A stretch of 64,000 bases of DNA from Bactericera cockerelli (GCA_024516035.1 CM044958.1:2783566-2847565); one strand, 5' to 3'; positions 1 to 53,723 are shown, numbered from the stretch's first letter. Notes: generated by a model from the letters alone, not told the origin. Translations and numbers: made by a program.

Positions 1-295
1 AAATAAGGAATACATCTTATGTGCATGCAGGAAACAAGGAAGCAGGAATAGATCGCAGGCAATAAGGAACAGGAACACATCTTATAGGCATGCAGGAAAC
101 AAGGAACACATCTTATGTGCATGCAGGAAACAAGGAACACATCTTATGTACATGCAGGAAACAAGGAACACATCTTATGTGCATGCAGGAAACAAGGAAG
201 CAGGAATACATCGCAGGCAATAAGGAACAGGAACACATCTTATGAGCATGCAGGCAACAAGGAACACATCTTGTACGCATGCAGGAAACAAAGGA
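1..295. repeat. GCAGGAAACAAGGA minisatellite, copy by the duplicated exon
   Basis: Irregular 30-45 base units built on GCAGGAAACAAGGAACACAT and CTTATGTGCATGCAGG. The same array follows the intact terminal exon at 4925-5340. Confidence 0.85.
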
Positions 296-343
296 AGGCA
301 GAGCCCGACAAAAACGGTCTTCTCTCCGCGGAAAACTTGTAAA

Positions 344-534
344 CTAGGCGGTGACCAAACCTTTGTTGACGGTGGGCGAGGGGAGGGAGGGGAGGGGCTT
401 GTTGGCCGCGAGGGGAGGGGAAAGGCGTGGTGTTGCCGTGTCCGTTGAGCTTGGTGGGCGTGGCCAGGCCTGCCTTCACCAGCAGGTCGTTGATGCACTC
501 GTCCTGGGCGTTCCGCAGCACCACCGACCAGGAA
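344..534 (-). pseudogene. Second copy of terminal Tudor exon 16, frameshifted
   Basis: 191 bases against 190 in the 5389-5578 copy. The eTudor end (NAQDECINDLLVKAGLA) is intact. An extra base in the run at 421-423 then shifts the frame and bypasses the TAG at 344-346, so the reading runs on into the neighbouring minisatellite. This is either the mark of a decayed copy or a homopolymer sequencing error. Confidence 0.75.
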
Positions 535-589
535 CTGAAGAGGAAGAGAGAGAGAGATAATTAGATAATAATAATAATACTCTTTAGTA

Positions 590-735
590 CCGATTTCAGT
601 AGCTTGATTGATAAGGCAGCGGACTTGTAACCTGGAGGTCGCTGGTTCAAGTCCCGGTTTCAGCAAAAAAATTGTAAAGTAAGTTTGAGTAGTTGTGAAA
701 TCACGAAAGTGCTAAACACAAATATTATAAAAAAT
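590..735 (+). mobile_element. tRNA-derived SINE, family D
   Basis: The head reads AGTAGCTTGATTGATAAGGC (A-box-like), then GGTTCAAGTCC (B-box-like). The tail reads GAGTAGTTGTGAAATCACG and ends in ACACAAATATTATAA plus A-rich sequence. Matching copies or parts lie at 2490-2615, 5630-5778, 42823-42960, 46355-46460, 46995-47160 (-) and 47640-47790 (-). Confidence 0.7.
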
Positions 736-771
736 AAAAAAAAAATAAAAATAAAAAAAAATAATAATAAA

Positions 772-925
772 TAACACTCTTTAGTGGAAGGTAACCCCAC
801 CAGGCGAGGTTAATGCTCAAAGCATTTTGTACCAGCTATCCCTCAGAGTCTTATTATTATGTGGTCACAAACTCAAATTAATGAGGAAAAATGCGTGCAC
901 TGGGTGGCAGATAAGTGGCAGAGAA
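772..925 (-). mobile_element. SINE family C fragment
   Basis: Contains the family C tail (ACTCTTTAGTGGAAGGTAAC, TCAAATTAATGAGGAAAAAT) in minus orientation. The tRNA-like head is broken off after GTGCACTGGGTGG. The same truncated copy is at 5792-5925. Confidence 0.65.
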
Positions 926-1029
926 TGCCGAAGGGATTAAGTTTTGTATATTTTTTCACAATAAAGATATTTATTGTGTCATTAATGTTGTTCGATTATA
1001 TACAAACAATCATCGAAAAATAAGAGGGA

Positions 1030-1390
1030 TAAATTATTGATGATACTTATTGCTGCAGTAAGTCCAAGACATATTATTATGTGGTAAAAATCCCAAATGA
1101 GACGATAACTTTGGGTGGAAGAGATTGCCACAGGCAATAACCCCGCCCTTTAGGTAGGACATTATTGTTATTTTCTTTTCTTTTTTAAATATTTATTTTG
1201 TCACTTGTTTGTTTTTTTCTTTCTTTTCTTAATTTTATACTGTTGCCTGTTTGTCCTCCTAATAAAGCTTAAAAAAAATAAAAAAATAAAAAATAACTTG
1301 TCATGTCCCGGCTGGGTTTCAAACCCACGATCTCTGCAATCTTTGGATTCACAGAGTGCCGCCTTTACCACTGAGCTACCGGGACAGACT
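1030..1390 (-). mobile_element. tRNA-derived SINE, family A, split by a retroposon
   Basis: Reverse complement reads CCGGTAGCTCAGTGGTAAAG ... GGGTTTGAAACCC ... CCGGGACA, a tRNA-like head with A and B boxes, followed by the family tail with ACCACATAATAATATGTCTT. The element at 1110-1290 interrupts it. Confidence 0.75.
1110..1290 (+). mobile_element. Poly(A)-ended retroposon with target duplication
   Basis: Starts GGGTGGAAGAGATTGCCACA, ends in CTAATAAAGCTT and an A-rich tail, and is flanked by ATAACTT on both sides. The paralogous locus at 6040-6215 lacks it, which fixes its ends. Relatives in the same orientation are at 11630-11840, 23995-24155 and 42227-42395. Confidence 0.7.
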
Positions 1391-1533
1391 AATGGACTAA
1401 TCTTACTAACAAAACAAGAGATTCTAATCTCTTAGTGTGAGTAGAAGGCAATTTCATTATTGGCTACATTATAGGCACATAATAATAAATAGGTCCTAAT
1501 TTTCATATTTGTCCAATCTTGTATTGTATATTA
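1391..1533. other. AT-rich DNA, nothing recognised
   Basis: No open frame or repeat recognised. The corresponding place in the second copy holds a SINE instead. Confidence 0.5.
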
Positions 1534-1775
1534 TCTTAATATATAAATGTCAAAGTCACTGACTGACTGACCACTCACTGACTGATCATCGCTCTACAGC
1601 CCAAACCGTAAGTCCTAGGAAGCTGAAATTTGGTAGGTAGCTTTGTCTTATAGTCTAGATGTGCAATAAGACGGGATTTTTCGAAACTCCCATTGCAACA
1701 CCTGCCATTGGCGAAAAAGGATTTTTTGCTTTCACGGCCATGCCTCGGCCCGCAAAGCGGGCGACAGCCCGCTAG
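1534..1775 (+). mobile_element. Non-autonomous Helitron-like element
   Basis: Begins TCTTAATATATAAATGTC and ends with a GC-rich hairpin (CCCGCAAAGCGGG) shortly before CTAG followed by T. These are the hallmarks of Helitron ends inserted at A/T. The internal text (GATCATCGCTCTACAGCCC) recurs in reverse at 24160-24387. Confidence 0.75.
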
Positions 1776-1928
1776 TTTATCATAAGTTAGAACTTGGGAC
1801 CCATACTGTCTATATTTCTATATGTCTACTTGTATGCTGTCTATGTATTATTTAATAAATAAAGATGCCAAATATTTACAAATTACAAAAAATTGTATTG
1901 TATTATTATTATTATTAGTGTCAATTAC

Positions 1929-2059
1929 CTGGAGGAGTCGTTGCTCGAGGAGGGCTGGAACTTGAGTGCGAAGATCTCGTGAGGGTTCTGATTACAGAAC
2001 CGGCAGAACATGTCCACAGCTTCCTGGCTCCAGCAAGTGTTGGATCCCGAGGGGATGAG
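1929..2059 (-). pseudogene. Second copy of Tudor exon 15
   Basis: Same 131-base length, acceptor CTCCAG and frame as 6601-6731, with only a few silent-type changes. The donor is GTAATT rather than GTAGTT. It lies 49 bases left of the 100-N gap with no Tudor core exon beside it. It is either a partial 3' duplication or an allelic contig placed twice. Confidence 0.75.
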
Positions 2060-2107
2060 CTGGAGAAGGAAAAATAAGGGTGTTTATTTTTTTTTATTAT
2101 ATTATTA

Positions 2108-2207
2108 NNNNNNNNNNNNNNNNNNNNNNNNNNNNNNNNNNNNNNNNNNNNNNNNNNNNNNNNNNNNNNNNNNNNNNNNNNNNNNNNNNNNNNNNNNNNN
2201 NNNNNNN
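2108..2207. other. Assembly gap, exactly 100 N
   Basis: Exactly 100 unspecified bases, the conventional length for a gap of unknown size. It separates the duplicated Tudor exons on the left from the N4BP2-like exon on the right, so their adjacency is not proven. Confidence 0.98.
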
Positions 2208-2355
2208 CTGGTCTTGCCACAGCCCGGCAAGCCTCGCAGGAGGATCATCACCTTCACGTTTTCCCGCACGTCAGCTCGGATGCTGGCGAGCAGCGCGAGG
2301 TTCCGGGTTCGATTCCGCGCGATTTGCTTGGCGTAAAATTCCGCTCGCGTCTTGT
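2208..2355 (-). CDS. Partial exon of an N4BP2-like P-loop protein
   Basis: Minus-strand exon with acceptor CTGTTTCCAG, cut off by the N gap. It encodes about 49 residues: KTRAEFYAKQIARNRTRNL, then VKVMILLRGLPGCGKT. This is a Walker A motif in the LLRGLPGxGKT context typical of NEDD4-binding-protein-2-type P-loop kinase domains (AAA_33). It belongs to a different gene from the Tudor exons; no further exons of it are visible in the window. The family assignment rests on this one motif. Confidence 0.6.
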
Positions 2356-2375
2356 CTGGAAACAGAAAAAAACGG

Positions 2376-2615
2376 AGACTGCTGAGCGGTGGTGGTGGTG
2401 GTTGTACGCGCGCTCGCTCTCTGGAGACTGGGGGTTCGAGGCTCCGACGGATTTTTTTTTAAATAATGAAATAGTTAATTTCTTGTACTTCAGTCGCTCG
2501 ATCGAGACAGTGGATCGTAACCGGAGGTCGGTGGTTCGGTTTCCAAGTTCAGATTTAGTAAATCTTGTTTGAGAAATTGTGATATCACGTCGTGATAAAC
2601 ACAAATATGATAACA
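2376..2615 (+). mobile_element. Decayed SINE family D and flanking GC-rich DNA
   Basis: GTCGCTCGATCGAGACAGTG, then AACCGGAGGTCGGTGGTTCG and a tail ending ATATGATAAC match family D in diverged form. A GGT repeat and a second GGGTTCGAGGCTCC lie just left. Confidence 0.5.
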
Positions 2616-3490
2616 GTTAATTTCTTGATTTTGTCTAATATTGTGATGGTCTGCAGTGAATTTCTTGTTTTTTAACTATTGATTTAGTCTTCTGTTAATT
2701 TTCCGTTTCAAAAATAGATATGGTATTCATTTAATTTCATAGTTTTTAAGTCTTCAAAGGGATAAAGTTCGAATAGTTTTTAAATACATACTTGAAACTG
2801 ACATTTTCTCTAGTATTTACAAATTAAAAGAAAAAGGATAATGCATCGGTTTACACAGAAAAAAAAATCTCTTCATGACACTTTTGTAGTCTAGAGGTAA
2901 AAATTGGATTGATTCTTATCAAATATTTCACTACCTATTACGATTTGACCAATTAGTATGTTCCAGGAGGAAGTATTGTGTCCATAATTGACCGTGTATT
3001 TTTTGATATTTTGTATTTTTTTCCCCGCCTTTTTTAATTGAATCATACTTGGTCCACATTGTATACACGTTGCAATTTTGAGATTTTATACTTGTAACTA
3101 TCTTGTTACTCTAAAACCGCTAAACCGATTCTTTTGTCAAATTTGTTTTATATGGTAGAATACCGTTATTCCATCATTCTAATTCTACAAAAAAAATCTG
3201 TATCGGCAAGTCATGGACCTTATTTTTTTTGAAAAAAAAATTGAAATCGGAGCCAAAAAAATATTTTTTTTAATAAAACGAACACAATACTTCCCGATTT
3301 CTAATATTAGAAATTTCTCGGAAGTAAATTTGAATGACACATTATTTGTAAACTCAACAGACGGAAAAAACAAAGAAGAAAAAAATCACGTTTCTGAACT
3401 TAAAAATTCTCATTAGGTGCCAAATTATGAAACAGGACTAATGTTAAGATAAGCCAGACACGCCCTCAAGTCGTAGTTTTAACCAATCAC
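2616..3490. repeat. AT-rich DNA with a dispersed repeat
   Basis: From about 2930 to 3420 it shares phrases with 31965-32660: GAAGTATTGTGTCCATAATT, TTCTAATATTAGAAATTTC and CCGATACAGA-type text. This suggests two copies of one unclassified element. Nothing coding is seen. Confidence 0.5.
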
Positions 3491-3496
3491 AGCACG

Positions 3497-3712
3497 TGCA
3501 GTGGTAGTCAAGTGGTTAACGCGTTAGTCTGGTAATCCAGGTAGCGTAGGGATCCGTTAGTTCGAATCCCACCCAGTGCACGAATTTTTCCTCATTAATT
3601 TGAGTAAGTGACCACATAATAATAAGACTCTGAGGGTTAGGTGGTAGAAAATGCTTTGAGCATTAACTTCGCCTGGTGGTTACCTTCCACTAAAGAGTAG
3701 TATTATTATTAT
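3497..3712 (+). mobile_element. tRNA-derived SINE, family C, full length
   Basis: Head AGTCAAGTGGTTAACGCG ... TTCGAATCCCACCCAGTGCA gives A and B boxes. The tail reads GAGCATTAACTTCGCCTGG and ends in (ATT)n. Other copies: 23570-23788 (-) and 53734-53945 (+). Confidence 0.8.
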
Positions 3713-4640
3713 GATCACTACAGCCCAAGTTGAGGGACAGTCTGGCTTATCTTAACTTAAAGCTAAACAGCCATTCGTGTTTTATGTATTCAGCTAATCA
3801 GTCTTTTCAAGAGGTTGATAAAATAAAAGAAAGCACTCGTCAAATATAAGAGAACTCAAGATATAATAAAAATTTCACATACGCCCTCTGACTAATTTCC
3901 AAGCCTATTTCTCACAGATACTCTATGACCTTTTATATACGGCAAAATTTCTTCTTCTTCTTTAAACGACTGCAATAATCAGAACTATATTCCTTGTGAC
4001 AGTTCACTTTCTCCTATTTTCTTTTAGAAACAGTTCGTGAATCCACATATCTCGTCTCGTCCAAATTTTCAATCCTATTTTTTCCAGAAAATCTGTGTAA
4101 TTTTTACTGCAAATTTTTTTCCTCTCTGCAAAGACTGCTATATCCAAGACTGTATTCAACAGGAAAATGTTCAATGATCTTTTTCATGTTTTCTGTCTAC
4201 ATATGTTTTTTTTTGTATAAAAATCAAGTGACGATTTTTCCCTGTTCTTGGTTGCACCTCATTTAATGGAACCAACATTATTTCTCTCCGAAAACATAGA
4301 ATTTTTCAAGCCTTGGACAAACATATTGTTGACGTACGACCACCTTACTGTTATTAACGGATCTTTTTTCTATTTTAATTTATTTTTCAAGTTCTCAATT
4401 TTTCTTGTGGTTTGTCCACAAGTTTGTGTGGCAAAATTTAGTCCACCAAAATTTTGGTTCCATTACTATTTTCTTTTTTAAAGAAACCTTTTTCAATTTT
4501 CTGTACGTTTTTGAGAGCAGATGGTCTTTCACTAGGACCCATTGCACATTATACACATGGAAAACGTCTTGTAGAATATTCATTGCAAAGCAAGTGTACA
4601 ATATCCATTGGAGAGACAATGAAATCAAAGTAGTTTCTTT
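3713..4640. other. AT-rich intergenic DNA, nothing recognised
   Basis: T-rich and A-rich runs with short open frames that look random on either strand. No splice-flanked or family-like peptide was found. Confidence 0.5.
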
Positions 4641-4644
4641 AATC

Positions 4645-4845
4645 AATTGATCACTCAAAGACAGTTTGTAACTCCAGTGATCACTTTACTTAAATGATCA
4701 CTCAAATACATTTCTTTACTCGAATCAATTTCTTTGCTCAAACCACCACTCAGAGGCGATTTTTTACTCAAGTGACCACTTAAAGGAGTTCCTTTACTCG
4801 GGCGATCACTCAAATGTGTTTCTTTACTCAAGTGTCAGAAAAAAC
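4645..4845. repeat. Tandem repeat with ACTCAAGTGATCACTCAAA units
   Basis: Six or seven diverged units of about 30 bases built on CTTTACTCAAGTGATCACTC. One further unit is at 5010-5040. Confidence 0.7.
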
Positions 4846-4924
4846 AATACGAAGCTGAGAATGCATACATACAGGACATCTTCTAGACTATAAACAGTAA
4901 CAGCTAGGACGGTATCTTTACATG

Positions 4925-5340
4925 CAGGAGAGAGCAGGAAAATATCTTCATGCAGGAAAAGTTAACAGGAATGTAACTCATGTTCACGCAGGAACAAAGA
5001 AACAGGAAGGATTATCTTTACTCGAGTGGTCACTCAAGGGAAAACAGGAAAGCACAAATATATCTTAAGTGCATGCAGGAAATAAGGAATACATCTTATG
5101 TGCATGCAGGAAACAAGGAAGCAGGAATATATCGCAGGAAACAAGGAAGCAGGAATACATCGCAGGAAATAAGGAACAGGAACACATCTTATGTGCATGC
5201 AGGCAACAAGGAACACATCTTATGTGCATGCAGGAAACAAGGAAGCAGGAATACATCGCAGGCAATAAGGAACAGGAACACATCTTATGAGCATGCAGGC
5301 AACAAGGAACACATCTTGTATGCATGCAGGAAACAAAGGA
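4925..5340. repeat. GCAGGAAACAAGGA minisatellite in the Tudor 3' UTR region
   Basis: About ten units of ATGCAGGAAACAAGGA with variable CATCTTATGTGC or AGCAGGAATACATCGC spacers. It starts about 50 bases after the Tudor stop codon in the direction of transcription and matches 1-295. Confidence 0.85.
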
Positions 5341-5388
5341 AGGCAGAGCCAGCCAAAAACGGTCTCCTCTCCGCGGAAAACTTGTAAA

Positions 5389-47862
<42,474 letters not shown>

Positions 47863-49880
47863 CTGAAAAGAAAAAGAAACAAAATTAATTAAAACAGATT
47901 AATTAGGTATTTATTTTATCCTGAAATATTTAAGTACCTATCTATAAGTATGCTTATTCAGCTTCTATTTCCTCAGTTGGGTGGGTGGGTCCTATAGTGA
48001 CAAGAACCGTCATGAATTTTCGACATTGAAGACCAGTCTAAAATCTTCAAAAAAAAGTTCTCCACCTAAATTTTCAAACTGTTCCCGCAAATAATTGCCA
48101 AAAATTTCCGAAACAGATCGGAAAAACATGTCAACTCCCGCGATATTTTTCCGTTACGTCTATCATTTCGCCGATAAAGTCCCCAAATATCTGTGGGACT
48201 AATTCAAAATGCGCCTCCAAAGAGAAATGCGCCTTGTCAGAGTTGTGAGAGAGGAGTAAAAATAATTTAGAAACCTAACCGAGGAGTCTCAACTCAAAAA
48301 CTCGGCATTATTAAACTCGTTATTTTCCTTCTCCGTTCCTTTCGTTTCAGAAAGTTTAAAAAAAAAAAAATACACACACACACACAAGTTGTTATCCGTC
48401 TTTGTTTAGCTCAGCTTGTTTGATGATAGAAGCGTTTCTCTCTCTCTTTTCGTCCTATAGTCAGGTTGGCTGTTCCCCAACTCTCGGTCTGCGCGTCCTA
48501 TAGTCATTTATTGTTATCGCCTGGCAGCTGCAGCGAGTGAAATGGATTCCGAGTGGGTAACGAACTTGTTTCCAGTGGATAAAGCCACAGTCGAGTCTGT
48601 GCGACGCTTCGTGTGCGCACCCTATAGCATCGATCTAAATATAACCTTGGCTATATAGAAGCGGTAAATTCAAAGCTAAGAGAAAAGGCGGGTTCACACG
48701 CTCGCCTCTTGGCAGAATTGCGTTTCTTTTTCTGTTTTTGAGACGATGATGTTTCCCCTTTGTTGTGTTTGCTGTTCATTGCCACGGAAATTTGAAGCTA
48801 ACGAATTATTTTCTACTTTAGCCTAGTAAGCTCTAGTTAGTGAATTATAAAATCGTTTTAATCTATTGTAATAAGAACATGAAAATTAATAATGATTTTC
48901 CGTAAGTATTTTAATGTTGAGCTTTTGGAGATTGAGAAACAAGGAACATAAGTCCATCAAATCCTGCAAGGTACATTGACTTTGTAGATTGGTCCTTCGG
49001 GCCGGATAGTGTTTTTCGAAAAATTAAGACCCAGTCAAGATCTTCACTTGATGCAATCTTCAAAATGTACGAAATAGAATCAATCCGGCCTGAAGGACTA
49101 ATTTTGTTTTAACAGATAAGAACTTTATTATATTTTCAGAGAAATATTTGTGCTGTTATCACTGTTGAACTGATACATTTGCGTTTTTTGAGAACAAGGC
49201 GTTGTGAACGAATCTCTTACGATAAACTTCTACATATTACTTTTCAACAAGTGACCACGTTTTCACAGCGTACATACATTATGTCTTGGTGCTTACTTAC
49301 AGCAATAATAGATAGCTCTAGTGATCCCAATTTTGAATTCTTCCGTTGCATTTGAATTTTTTGAAACGGACAAAAAAGAAGAAAGGCTGACGGAGGAAGA
49401 CAATACCTGTAAAATGTGATTGTCTGATTGTCTCTTGTCTGGAATTGATGTTGGAATTGAATGGTTTCATTGCTTCGACCAAACAAACGCGTTATTTTTC
49501 GTGGTTGTTGCGTTGTTATTTAGCGAAGTTATACACACATTCAAATTATAATTATTTTTTACAACGAATTTGAAATTTTGTTTCAAAATTTGAAGAAAAA
49601 AAAAACGATAGTATAAAGTCTACACTATCGTTCTGTGGAGCCCTTAAAAACAGTTTTAAGATGTAAATAGTTAGATAGGACACCAAAGTTGTTGAACATC
49701 AGAGTTGGTAAGAAACCTAGGATCGGGTTTCGGAGACATGTAACATTCCATATTTGCGGCAAATGGCCGAAAATCATCTTTGAAATCACCACTTTTGGCT
49801 TCGGCACCCCAGGACGGATTTCATCAGATCGTCGATGCAAGCGTTATTTCTCGTCCTAGCGCCGCCCAGCAGAACTTTTC
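47863..49880. other. Upstream DNA, no confident exon
   Basis: 48380-48780 is more GC-balanced with repeated CCTATAG phrases. A 38-codon plus-strand ORF starts at 48543. 48980-49105 has facing GGTCCTTCGGGCCGGAT and ATCCGGCCTGAAGGACT. I could not find a RING, B-box or start exon of the Tudor gene here. Confidence 0.4.
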
Positions 49881-49889
49881 CCTTTCTGT

Positions 49890-50470
49890 TTGGAGAAGGG
49901 AGAGCTTAGTGTTCCACCCCTCAGCTTCCACCCCAGTTTCCCTTGTGTTCTCTCACCCTCCTCTCTGCCTCTCTTCTTCTCTCTGCAGCCCCCATCACTG
50001 TTCCTCACTCTCTCTTTCACTCATTCTCTAATTCTCTGTAACCCTCCCCAGTCCTCTCGTCTCGATCTCTCTGCAATCCCCATCTTTTTCTCTCTTTTAT
50101 TTTCTTTACATTATCATCTCTCTCTTTTTCATTCTACAACCCTCCTCTCTTGCATTCTTTCCATTGGCCTCTTCCCTCTCTTTTTCTCATTTCTGTAACC
50201 CTCTTCGTCCTATTTTTTTATAACGCTCCTCTCTCTATCTCTCTTGTTCATTCTACATATAACTCTCCTCTCCCAGTTTTACCGGCCTCTCTTTCCCTTT
50301 ATTTATCTTTTGTGCCCTGTCCTTTCTCCTTAAAACGCTTCCCTCCTAGTCTAACTCAATTGTTCCCTCTGACCCTCCTCCGTTTGCTTTTTCCTTTATC
50401 CTCTATGTTTTTCTCTTGTTCTATCTTCATTTCTCCTCTCCATCTCTTCGTTTAATTCTCTCTTCTGGTT
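49890..50470. repeat. Pyrimidine-rich tract
   Basis: About 580 bases of CT-rich plus strand (CCTCTCTCT... phrases). The long open frames are Ser/Leu/Phe-only products of composition. Confidence 0.8.
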
Positions 50471-50639
50471 TATATTTCGAATCCCTATTCCTACTATTGC
50501 GTTGTTGGAAAATTTTGTTTGGTAAATGGGAAAATTCTCTCTACATTCAGAGGGAGATTTTATCCCTCTATACGCTCCTATTTGAAGGTTTCTTCAGGAC
50601 AAAATGTTGAAATTCCCTTTTCTGTGAGTCATTGTTTGT

Positions 50640-51440
50640 GAAAAGGTTGGTTTGATTTTTCATTAGTATTGGTATAAGTAGGGCTGTCGGCTACAAAAGC
50701 TCTTTGTCAGTGCGACCTTAAATAGATCTTATGTGACATGCCCTTGTAACTCTAAAAGAGTTTAAAGCTATTATTGTAGCTTGAGATTCTTTTAGGACTG
50801 ATTTCGTTTACTTCTTTAGGTGTTAGAATCAGTCTTGAGAAGTGAGAGACTTCATTTTGGGTCTTGAGCTATGTCCATTTGCTAAGACGGTAGTTGAGAC
50901 CACATTGGTCTGTTTAAAAGCCAGTAAGGATTCCTCTTTGCTCAGACAGAGCATTTCTTTTGCTCTTTTGGACGAATGAGTTATGAACATTTTCGCCTGC
51001 CTGTCGCCGGGACTCTTTTGGGAAGTTCTTGAAAATTACTCCCACTTTCAAAGAAGCACTTGGGGTTTCGAATGCCACCTCTGATCTATATCTGCAAGAG
51101 AGTATATGTAGATGAGGTTGTTGGCATCTTCTGCTCCTTTAGCTTCTCACCCTGATGCTCTGAAGTAGTCTGAAGTGGTTTCTTTTCAACGAATGTTCTT
51201 TGCTGCTTCTTTACTGGAAAATGGCTCTACGGCTTTTGCCCGGCCTCTTGTGCATTAAAGCATTCTTGGAGCAGCCATTCGAACCGTTTTCCAGCAGCCC
51301 CTGAGAGTTTTCTAAAAATCTCTTTCTTTCGAAGCTTTTCAATAGCTTCTGAGAGATGTTCCTGTTAGTCGCCTTTTACGACAGGGGGAACAACCCGTGG
51401 TCTTATTCTTAGCCGAGAGCCACCCGGAACTTGGTTGGTC
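50640..51440. other. Unclassified repeat-like DNA
   Basis: Balanced composition with no intact frame. It ends with GTTAGTCGCCTTTTACGACA and AACAACCCGTGG, a phrase type I associate with retroelement 3' ends, but I cannot name the family. Confidence 0.35.
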
Positions 51441-52250
51441 ATAGTTTGGTGAATCTTGGTGAATCATAAAAAGTAACGTGAGAATAATTTTGGTGAATCA
51501 TAAAACATAGTAACGTGAGAATTTATGGGTTTGGTGAATCATAGTATACAATATTGTTGAAATTCATGGGTACTAAACCCATCAAATCATAAAACACAAT
51601 GATGTTGAATGAAAAAAACACGGTTTGGTGAATCATAGAACACAATTTTGATGGAATTTCTATGTTCATAGGTTTGGTTTATCATAAAACATAGTAATGT
51701 GAAAATTCATTGTTTTGGTAAATCATAGAACACAGTGTTGTTGAAATCCATGGGTTTGGTAAATCATAGAACACAATAATGTTGGAATTCATAGGCTTGG
51801 TGTATCATAAAACATAGTACATAATTTGAAAATTCATTGGTTTGATTAATCATAGAATACAATGTTGTTGAAATTCATTCGTTTGGTGAATCATAGAACA
51901 CCATGATGTTGGAATTCATAGGTTTGGTGTATCATAAAACATAGTAATGTGAAAATTCATGGATTTGATTAATCATAGAATACAGTGTTGTTGAAATTCA
52001 TAGGTTTGATTAATCATAGAATACAGTGTTGTTGAAATTCATAGGTTTGATTAATCATAGAATACAGTGTTGTTGAAATTCATAGGTTTGATTAATCATA
52101 GAATACAGTGTTGTTGAAATTCATGGGTTTGATAAATCATAGAATACAGTGTTGTTGAAATTCATAGGTTTGATTAATCATAGAATACAGTGTTGTTGAA
52201 ATTCATGGGTTTGATAAATCATTGAACACTATGATGTTCGAAATTTGTCG
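51440..52250. repeat. About 20-unit tandem of 36-41 bases
   Basis: Units of GTTTGATTAATCATAGAATA / CAGTGTTGTTGAAATTCATA. Units are most uniform between 51950 and 52210 and diverged at the left. Confidence 0.9.
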
Positions 52251-52506
52251 TGACGACTTATCAACTTAGAGGGAGAAAATTTTAGGTCAGGGTTTGAGCT
52301 TTCGTTTGACATATCGATCGGGGAATTCTGATGAGCTGTTCTTGAGCAACTCCGGGTAGGGACAAAAATTGGATGGGTGACACAAAATTATTCATGCTTT
52401 TTTACTTAAAAGACATTTTTTGTGTGTGCGGGCGTTTATGTGTGGTGTATGTGTGGCGTGTGAGTGTGAATGGTGTGAATAGGTGGGTGTGACCCGCTAG
52501 TTTTTG

Positions 52507-52683
52507 TATAAAATAAATACCATATTTCCATGTCCGTAATGATAATTTATAGTTTTTGATTACCTCTCTTGATCTAAGGGAGAAGTTATGGATTGTCTAT
52601 TAATATCCCCCTTAGATCAAGAGAGGTAATCAAAAACTATAAATTATCATTACGGACATGGAAATATGGTATTTATTTTATAA
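52507..52683. repeat. Long perfect hairpin, 74-base arms
   Basis: Left arm TATAAAATAAATACCATATT ... CTCTTGATCTAAGGG and its perfect inverse, separated by about 28 bases. I see no target duplication or known MITE ends. Confidence 0.85.
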
Positions 52684-52849
52684 AACTTAAGTCATTGCTT
52701 ATCGTCGGTTTTTCCTATCTGACACAGTAGGCGATCCAGCGATACAGAGGTAATACAAAAACCTCTATTAATTTCGCCCGAAGTCTTATATTTTGCGTAT
52801 TTTTTAATTGGGAAATTCAATTTCTGGTGTCTCTTACTGACTTGTTTTA

Positions 52850-53025
52850 ATAATAATACTCTTTTGTGGAAGGTAACCACCAGGGGAGGTTAATGCTCAA
52901 ATCATTTTCTACCACCTAACACTCAGAGTCTTATTATGATGTGGTTACGAACTCAGATTAATGAGGAAAAATTAATACACTGGGTGGGATTCGAACCAAC
53001 GGATCCCTAAGCCACCTGGATCCCG
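52850..53025 (-). mobile_element. SINE family C, 5'-truncated head
   Basis: TACTCTTTTGTGGAAGGTAA ... GGGATTCGAACCAACGGATC, ending at GCCACCTGGATCC. Confidence 0.65.
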
Positions 53026-53467
53026 ATTTTGTCTGTGAATTTCGGCCTTAAGAACCAGCAGAACGGACTGAGCACAGCCGAGCGAGTGCTAGGCTGCTAG
53101 CCGAGTCAGAATTAGAATGCCGAGTCCAACCTACAGCTACAGCCAATGCCAGTTGATTCCTCGTATGACCTCGCGCGGAGCCACGTTACCTTGGTGTCGT
53201 ATCTCTTACGTACCACTTCAACTATTTCCAACTCGGAGAGAGATAAAAAAAAAATAGCGAGCAAGAAATGAGAGAGAGACTAGTAAGGCCGGTTTCTCAC
53301 CACAAGCGCAACATTTTGAAACGTTGCGAAGCGCTTCCGATAACATGGCATGGATATTCAGAACTATTACCTGCTGATGAGAGCAAATAAGCTCGAAACA
53401 GCTGTCCAGGTATGTTCTGATATTCATGTACATCTAGTACAACTTCTCACTTTTCTTTATATACTGA
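53026..53467. other. Unique-looking DNA, nothing recognised
   Basis: More GC-balanced, with GCCGAGCGAGTGCTAGGCTG phrases. No exon with supporting splice sites was found. Confidence 0.4.
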
Positions 53468-53723
53468 CTAGCCGTTTGCCCGTGCTTTGCAACGGGACTA
53501 AATTTCAAATTTACTAAGGCATGGCCGTACTGCTGGACAGCAATGCCTTTTTGAACTTTTTATAATTTTTCTGGACAAAGCGATAATGGTTTTGGGGGGG
53601 TCAATTCTGAGACATTTTTCGCTATCTCTTACCGTTTTGGCTAAACAACTCCGGACAAACAAACAAACATAGGTAGGTAGGTAGGTAGGTAGGTAGTCCT
53701 TTTTTCTGTTTTATATATAGAGA
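53468..53723 (-). mobile_element. Helitron-like element, second family
   Basis: Reverse complement begins TCTCTATATATAAAACAG and ends CAAACGGCTAG after a hairpin CCCGTTGCAAAGCACGGG. Same family as 25713-25959. Confidence 0.75.

Noticed and set aside
1303..1388. Candidate tRNA gene (also at 31372, 36418, 43268, 46650)
   Set aside because: A and B boxes are present but stems are imperfect, and each copy shares a family-specific tail; these are SINE heads.
48543..48659. 38-codon plus-strand ORF starting MDSEWVTNLF
   Set aside because: Looks tidy but has no splice donor, family match or neighbouring exon; probably chance.
49780..50610. Overlapping open frames of 60-100 codons
   Set aside because: Ser/Leu/Phe/Pro-only products of a pyrimidine-rich tract, with no domain or splice support.
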